From UBA6168 sp039819485 (GTDB taxonomy: Bacteria > Bacteroidota > Bacteroidia > Chitinophagales > Saprospiraceae), in contig JBCBRY010000021.1 in the NCBI GenBank assembly GCA_039819485.1, positions 24,868-88,867 of the forward strand: DNA of 64,000 bases. The letters run 5' to 3'. Within the stretch, counting starts at the first letter, position 1; each line of letters begins with the position of its first letter. Made by a program: the position numbers and the translations under genes. This document shows positions 61,352 to 64,000 of this stretch, piece after piece. The notes under the pieces were generated by a model, which was given only the letters and a program-made list of their open reading frames with translations, was not told the origin of the DNA and made no database searches.

Positions 61352-63958
61352 ATGAAGAATTTATTTTTACTTCTATTTTTTTTATTAAAAATTAATTTGC
61401 TGTTTACCCAAACAGATATCTCTCCTTTGACCAATTCTTTTCAAGCATATTTAAATGCAAAAAATAATTCGCTGTTCCACACAAAATGGATTTCCGCTGG
61501 CCCTGTATTAAATTCCGCAAGGGTGGAAGCTGTACAGGCCGACCCGAACGCTCCCGGCACGATGTACGCCGCATTCGGTTCTGGCAATTTGTGGAAAACA
61601 ATAAATAACGGAATGACCTGGGAGCCCATTTTTGAGAATATGCCCGCCCTCGGTATCGGGGATATAGCACTCGCGCCTTCCCAGCCAAATATTGTTTATG
61701 TCGGCACTGGAGAAAGTTTGAGAAAGAACAGAAATTTTACCATGCCAGGGAATGGTATTTACCGTTCTGACGACGGTGGTGCAACCTGGCGGCACCTGGG
61801 ATTGGAAGATAGCTGGCATATAGGTGAAATAGTTGTGCATCCTGAAAATCCGGATATTGTTTTGGTGGCAGTCATGGGAAAATTTTGGACACCTGGAGAT
61901 GCAAAGGGTTTGTACAGAACCACCGATGGTGGAAAAAACTGGGAACGGGTTTTATATGTAAATGAAAATACCCGTGCCAACGATGTGGTCATTTCACCGG
62001 GAGATCCAAATATCATGTATGCTTCTTTTTGGGAAAATAATTTAGATACGGTTTTAAGTGAGTCTGTATACGGCCCCAAAAGTGGCATATATAAAAGTAT
62101 GGACGGTGGAAAAAACTGGCGAAAAATAAACAATGGCCTGCCGGCCGAGCCAAAGATCGGACGTATCGGTTTGGCCGTCTCTCACCAAGATCCAAATAAA
62201 GTTTACGCGTTGGTAGACAACCGAAACCTTAAAAGGGGAGCGGCAGCAGAAATTTATAAAACAGAAAATGGCGGTGAAAAATGGATTAAGTCACATACGG
62301 ATACATTGCGTATTTTTCCGGGCATCGGTTGGTATTTTGCAGATATTTACGTTGATCCAGAAAATGATCAGGAAATATATGGCCTTGGTGTCCGGTTGGC
62401 GCATAGTTCCGACGGTGGAAAAACATTCGAATTAATAGGCGGGCATGTGGAGCACCTTCATCCAAGTCCTGCACAAACACTGCACCTCGACCATTGCGAG
62501 ATGTGGATTAATCCATTGAACCCGAACCATTTAATATTGGGGAACGACGGTGGATTAAATGTGTCCTATGATAAAGGGAAAAATTGGCTGCACCTGAACA
62601 ATATTCCCGCCGGAGAATTTTATGACATCACGGTGGATAACCAAAAACCTTATTTAATATATGGAGGCACACAGGACGATGCTACGGTTTTTGGCCCCGC
62701 CAGGGAATTTGATCCCGCATTAAAAGACCCGTGGAAATATTTATGGATTGATGCATGGAGCGGTGGCGATGGCTGCGTCACTCAGGTTGATCCCGATGAC
62801 CCGAACACGGTCTATTTTAGTATGCAGAATGGTTTTGTTTTACGACGTGACATGGCCGCGGATACGTCCAAAGTAATTGCACCAAAAAGGTTGGATGAAT
62901 TTAGGGAAATATTAAAATACAATTTTATTACGCCTTATTTTATTTCACCGCATGAGGCAAAAACGATTTATCACGGCGGTAATTATTTAATGAAAACCAT
63001 AGACCGTGGAGATACCTGGAAAAAAATAAGTAACGATTTGTCCGTTTCAAGATTTCCACAAAAAAAATCTATTGCGGCCGGCGCCATCGCCGAATCAAAG
63101 TTGCAAAAAGGACTTTTGTATGTTGGTACCGACCATGGTGTTTTTTGGTGCAGTAAGGATGATGGAATTACGTGGGTCGAATATTCTGATGGTCTGCCAG
63201 ATTATTATATCCGGAGCATTTGTCCCTCTCGTTTTAAGCCCGCCCGGGTTTATCTGTCGATGACCGGCCTGAATAATGATAATTTAAATAAACACCTTTT
63301 TATTTCCGAAAATTATGGTGAAACGTGGATTGATATATCTGCTAATTTGCCCAATGAGCCGGTCAATGTCATTTTGGAAGATGCGGTTCATGAAAACATT
63401 TTATACGCAGGCTGTTACCGTGGGGTCTACATTTCGATGGACCGTGGTTTGACATGGTACTTGCTGGGGGACAATATGCCTGCCATGAGTGTCGGTGATT
63501 TAGAAATTCAGGAACGGGAAAATGACTTAATTGTCGGTACCCACGGCCGGGGTATTTATTTTATGAATTTAAATCCCATTTACGAGTTAAATAAAATGAG
63601 TTTCCCTTTTTCAAAAAATCATTTTTTTGAAATACCCGCCGGGCAATATCCTAAAAAAAGAGACACTCATCAGGATATTGATAAAAGTACCCTCTCGAAA
63701 ATCCCGGTGAGTTTTTGGCTGTTGCAAAATGAAGAAGTCGAATTTTCCATATTGAATAGGGAAGAAGAAAAAATATGGGTACATCAATACACTGGCAAAA
63801 AAGGATTAAATCAATTTCGTTGGGATATGATCGTAAAAAGGGAGGTAAGTGATCAACCTTATTTTGTTCATTACGAAAAATATATTTTGCCGGGAAAGTA
63901 CGTCTTTAAAATAAAAACCTCACAAGGTGTTTTAGAAGAAAAATTATTTGTAAAATAA
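61352..63958 (+). CDS. exported sortilin/BNR-repeat beta-propeller protein
   Basis: An 868-residue protein from ATG 61352 with signal peptide MKNLFLLLFFLLKINLLFT. At least eight BNR/Asp-box repeats are visible (NNGMTWEPIF, SDDGGATWRHL, TDGGKNWERVL, MDGGKNWRKI, ENGGEKWIKS, SDGGKTFELI, DRGDTWKKI, KDDGITWVEY, ENYGETWIDI, DRGLTWYLL), the pattern of VPS10/sortilin-type ten-bladed propellers annotated as glycosyl hydrolase BNR proteins in Bacteroidota. After the propeller lies HGRGIYFMN, then an about 130-residue beta tail. No clear T9SS sorting domain is seen, though the tail ends KYVFKIKTSQGVLEEKLFVK, which might be an unusual one. Hydrolase activity is not assured; adhesion or protein binding is equally likely. 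Confidence 0.88.
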   Translation: MKNLFLLLFFLLKINLLFTQTDISPLTNSFQAYLNAKNNSLFHTKWISAGPVLNSARVEAVQADPNAPGTMYAAFGSGNLWKTINNGMTWEPIFENMPALGIGDIALAPSQPNIVYVGTGESLRKNRNFTMPGNGIYRSDDGGATWRHLGLEDSWHIGEIVVHPENPDIVLVAVMGKFWTPGDAKGLYRTTDGGKNWERVLYVNENTRANDVVISPGDPNIMYASFWENNLDTVLSESVYGPKSGIYKSMDGGKNWRKINNGLPAEPKIGRIGLAVSHQDPNKVYALVDNRNLKRGAAAEIYKTENGGEKWIKSHTDTLRIFPGIGWYFADIYVDPENDQEIYGLGVRLAHSSDGGKTFELIGGHVEHLHPSPAQTLHLDHCEMWINPLNPNHLILGNDGGLNVSYDKGKNWLHLNNIPAGEFYDITVDNQKPYLIYGGTQDDATVFGPAREFDPALKDPWKYLWIDAWSGGDGCVTQVDPDDPNTVYFSMQNGFVLRRDMAADTSKVIAPKRLDEFREILKYNFITPYFISPHEAKTIYHGGNYLMKTIDRGDTWKKISNDLSVSRFPQKKSIAAGAIAESKLQKGLLYVGTDHGVFWCSKDDGITWVEYSDGLPDYYIRSICPSRFKPARVYLSMTGLNNDNLNKHLFISENYGETWIDISANLPNEPVNVILEDAVHENILYAGCYRGVYISMDRGLTWYLLGDNMPAMSVGDLEIQERENDLIVGTHGRGIYFMNLNPIYELNKMSFPFSKNHFFEIPAGQYPKKRDTHQDIDKSTLSKIPVSFWLLQNEEVEFSILNREEEKIWVHQYTGKKGLNQFRWDMIVKREVSDQPYFVHYEKYILPGKYVFKIKTSQGVLEEKLFVK

Positions 63959-64000
63959 AGATCAATTTAATAATTCCATTTTTTTACAAATAATTTTTCT

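Overview
The window looks like chromosomal DNA of an uncultured Bacteroidota bacterium, most likely a Saprospiria-type (Saprospiraceae-like) lineage. The reasons are several proteins with C-terminal type IX secretion (T9SS) sorting domains, a PorZ-like T9SS component, GEVED, SprB-repeat, YARHG and CHAT domains, ECF sigma/anti-sigma signalling, genes for Gram-negative heptose and KDO synthesis, start codons without clear Shine-Dalgarno sites, and one good TAnnTTTG promoter box. I saw no rRNA, tRNA, CRISPR array, phage module or transposase gene.

Layout. 1-10.5 kb: mostly minus-strand housekeeping and envelope genes (YyaL-like thioredoxin protein, GH3 glycosidase fused to a beta-lactamase-like domain, heptose epimerase, DUF4261, AroQ, RecQ). 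11-19 kb: a plus-strand run with KdsD, a lipoprotein plus its coupled partner, DUF2459, two GNATs, a VOC protein and an L,D-transpeptidase. 19-29.7 kb: M43 metalloprotease and GEVED/SprB surface protein (both T9SS substrates), a potassium channel, a lysozyme-like protein, an MscS channel and a YARHG protein. 29.7-41.1 kb: a coherent divergent locus. On the minus strand it has an ECF sigma factor, a membrane anti-sigma candidate with TPR-like periplasmic part, a large exported helical/beta protein and a translationally coupled trypsin-like protease. On the plus strand it has a membrane-anchored Cys-rich exported protein, a translationally coupled exported TPR-CHAT protease and a 41-residue peptide with a KGG motif and its own terminator. 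41-43 kb: helical protein and a LytTR regulator. 43.5-57 kb: two giant T9SS surface proteins, a coiled-coil membrane protein and PorZ. 57-64 kb: exported alpha/beta hydrolase, membrane spermidine-synthase-like protein, a tiny membrane peptide, an SRPBCC protein and a sortilin/BNR-type protein.

Laid over this is an unusually rich set of short repeats. Tandem arrays with a period of 7 (sometimes 8) bases, each of different sequence, sit in many gene borders. A GC-rich palindromic element with conserved stem and variable loop is embedded between (AACCAAA)n arrays, and it has also entered two protein-coding genes in frame (heptose epimerase and a conserved lipoprotein). Two 95-bp palindromic elements in opposite orientation bracket a GNAT gene, and a CTCGGATTG-type palindrome family surrounds the large surface-protein genes. 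The two most interesting items are this coding-invading repeat system and the sigma/anti-sigma/CHAT/trypsin/peptide locus. All functions are read from sequence motifs without database searches.
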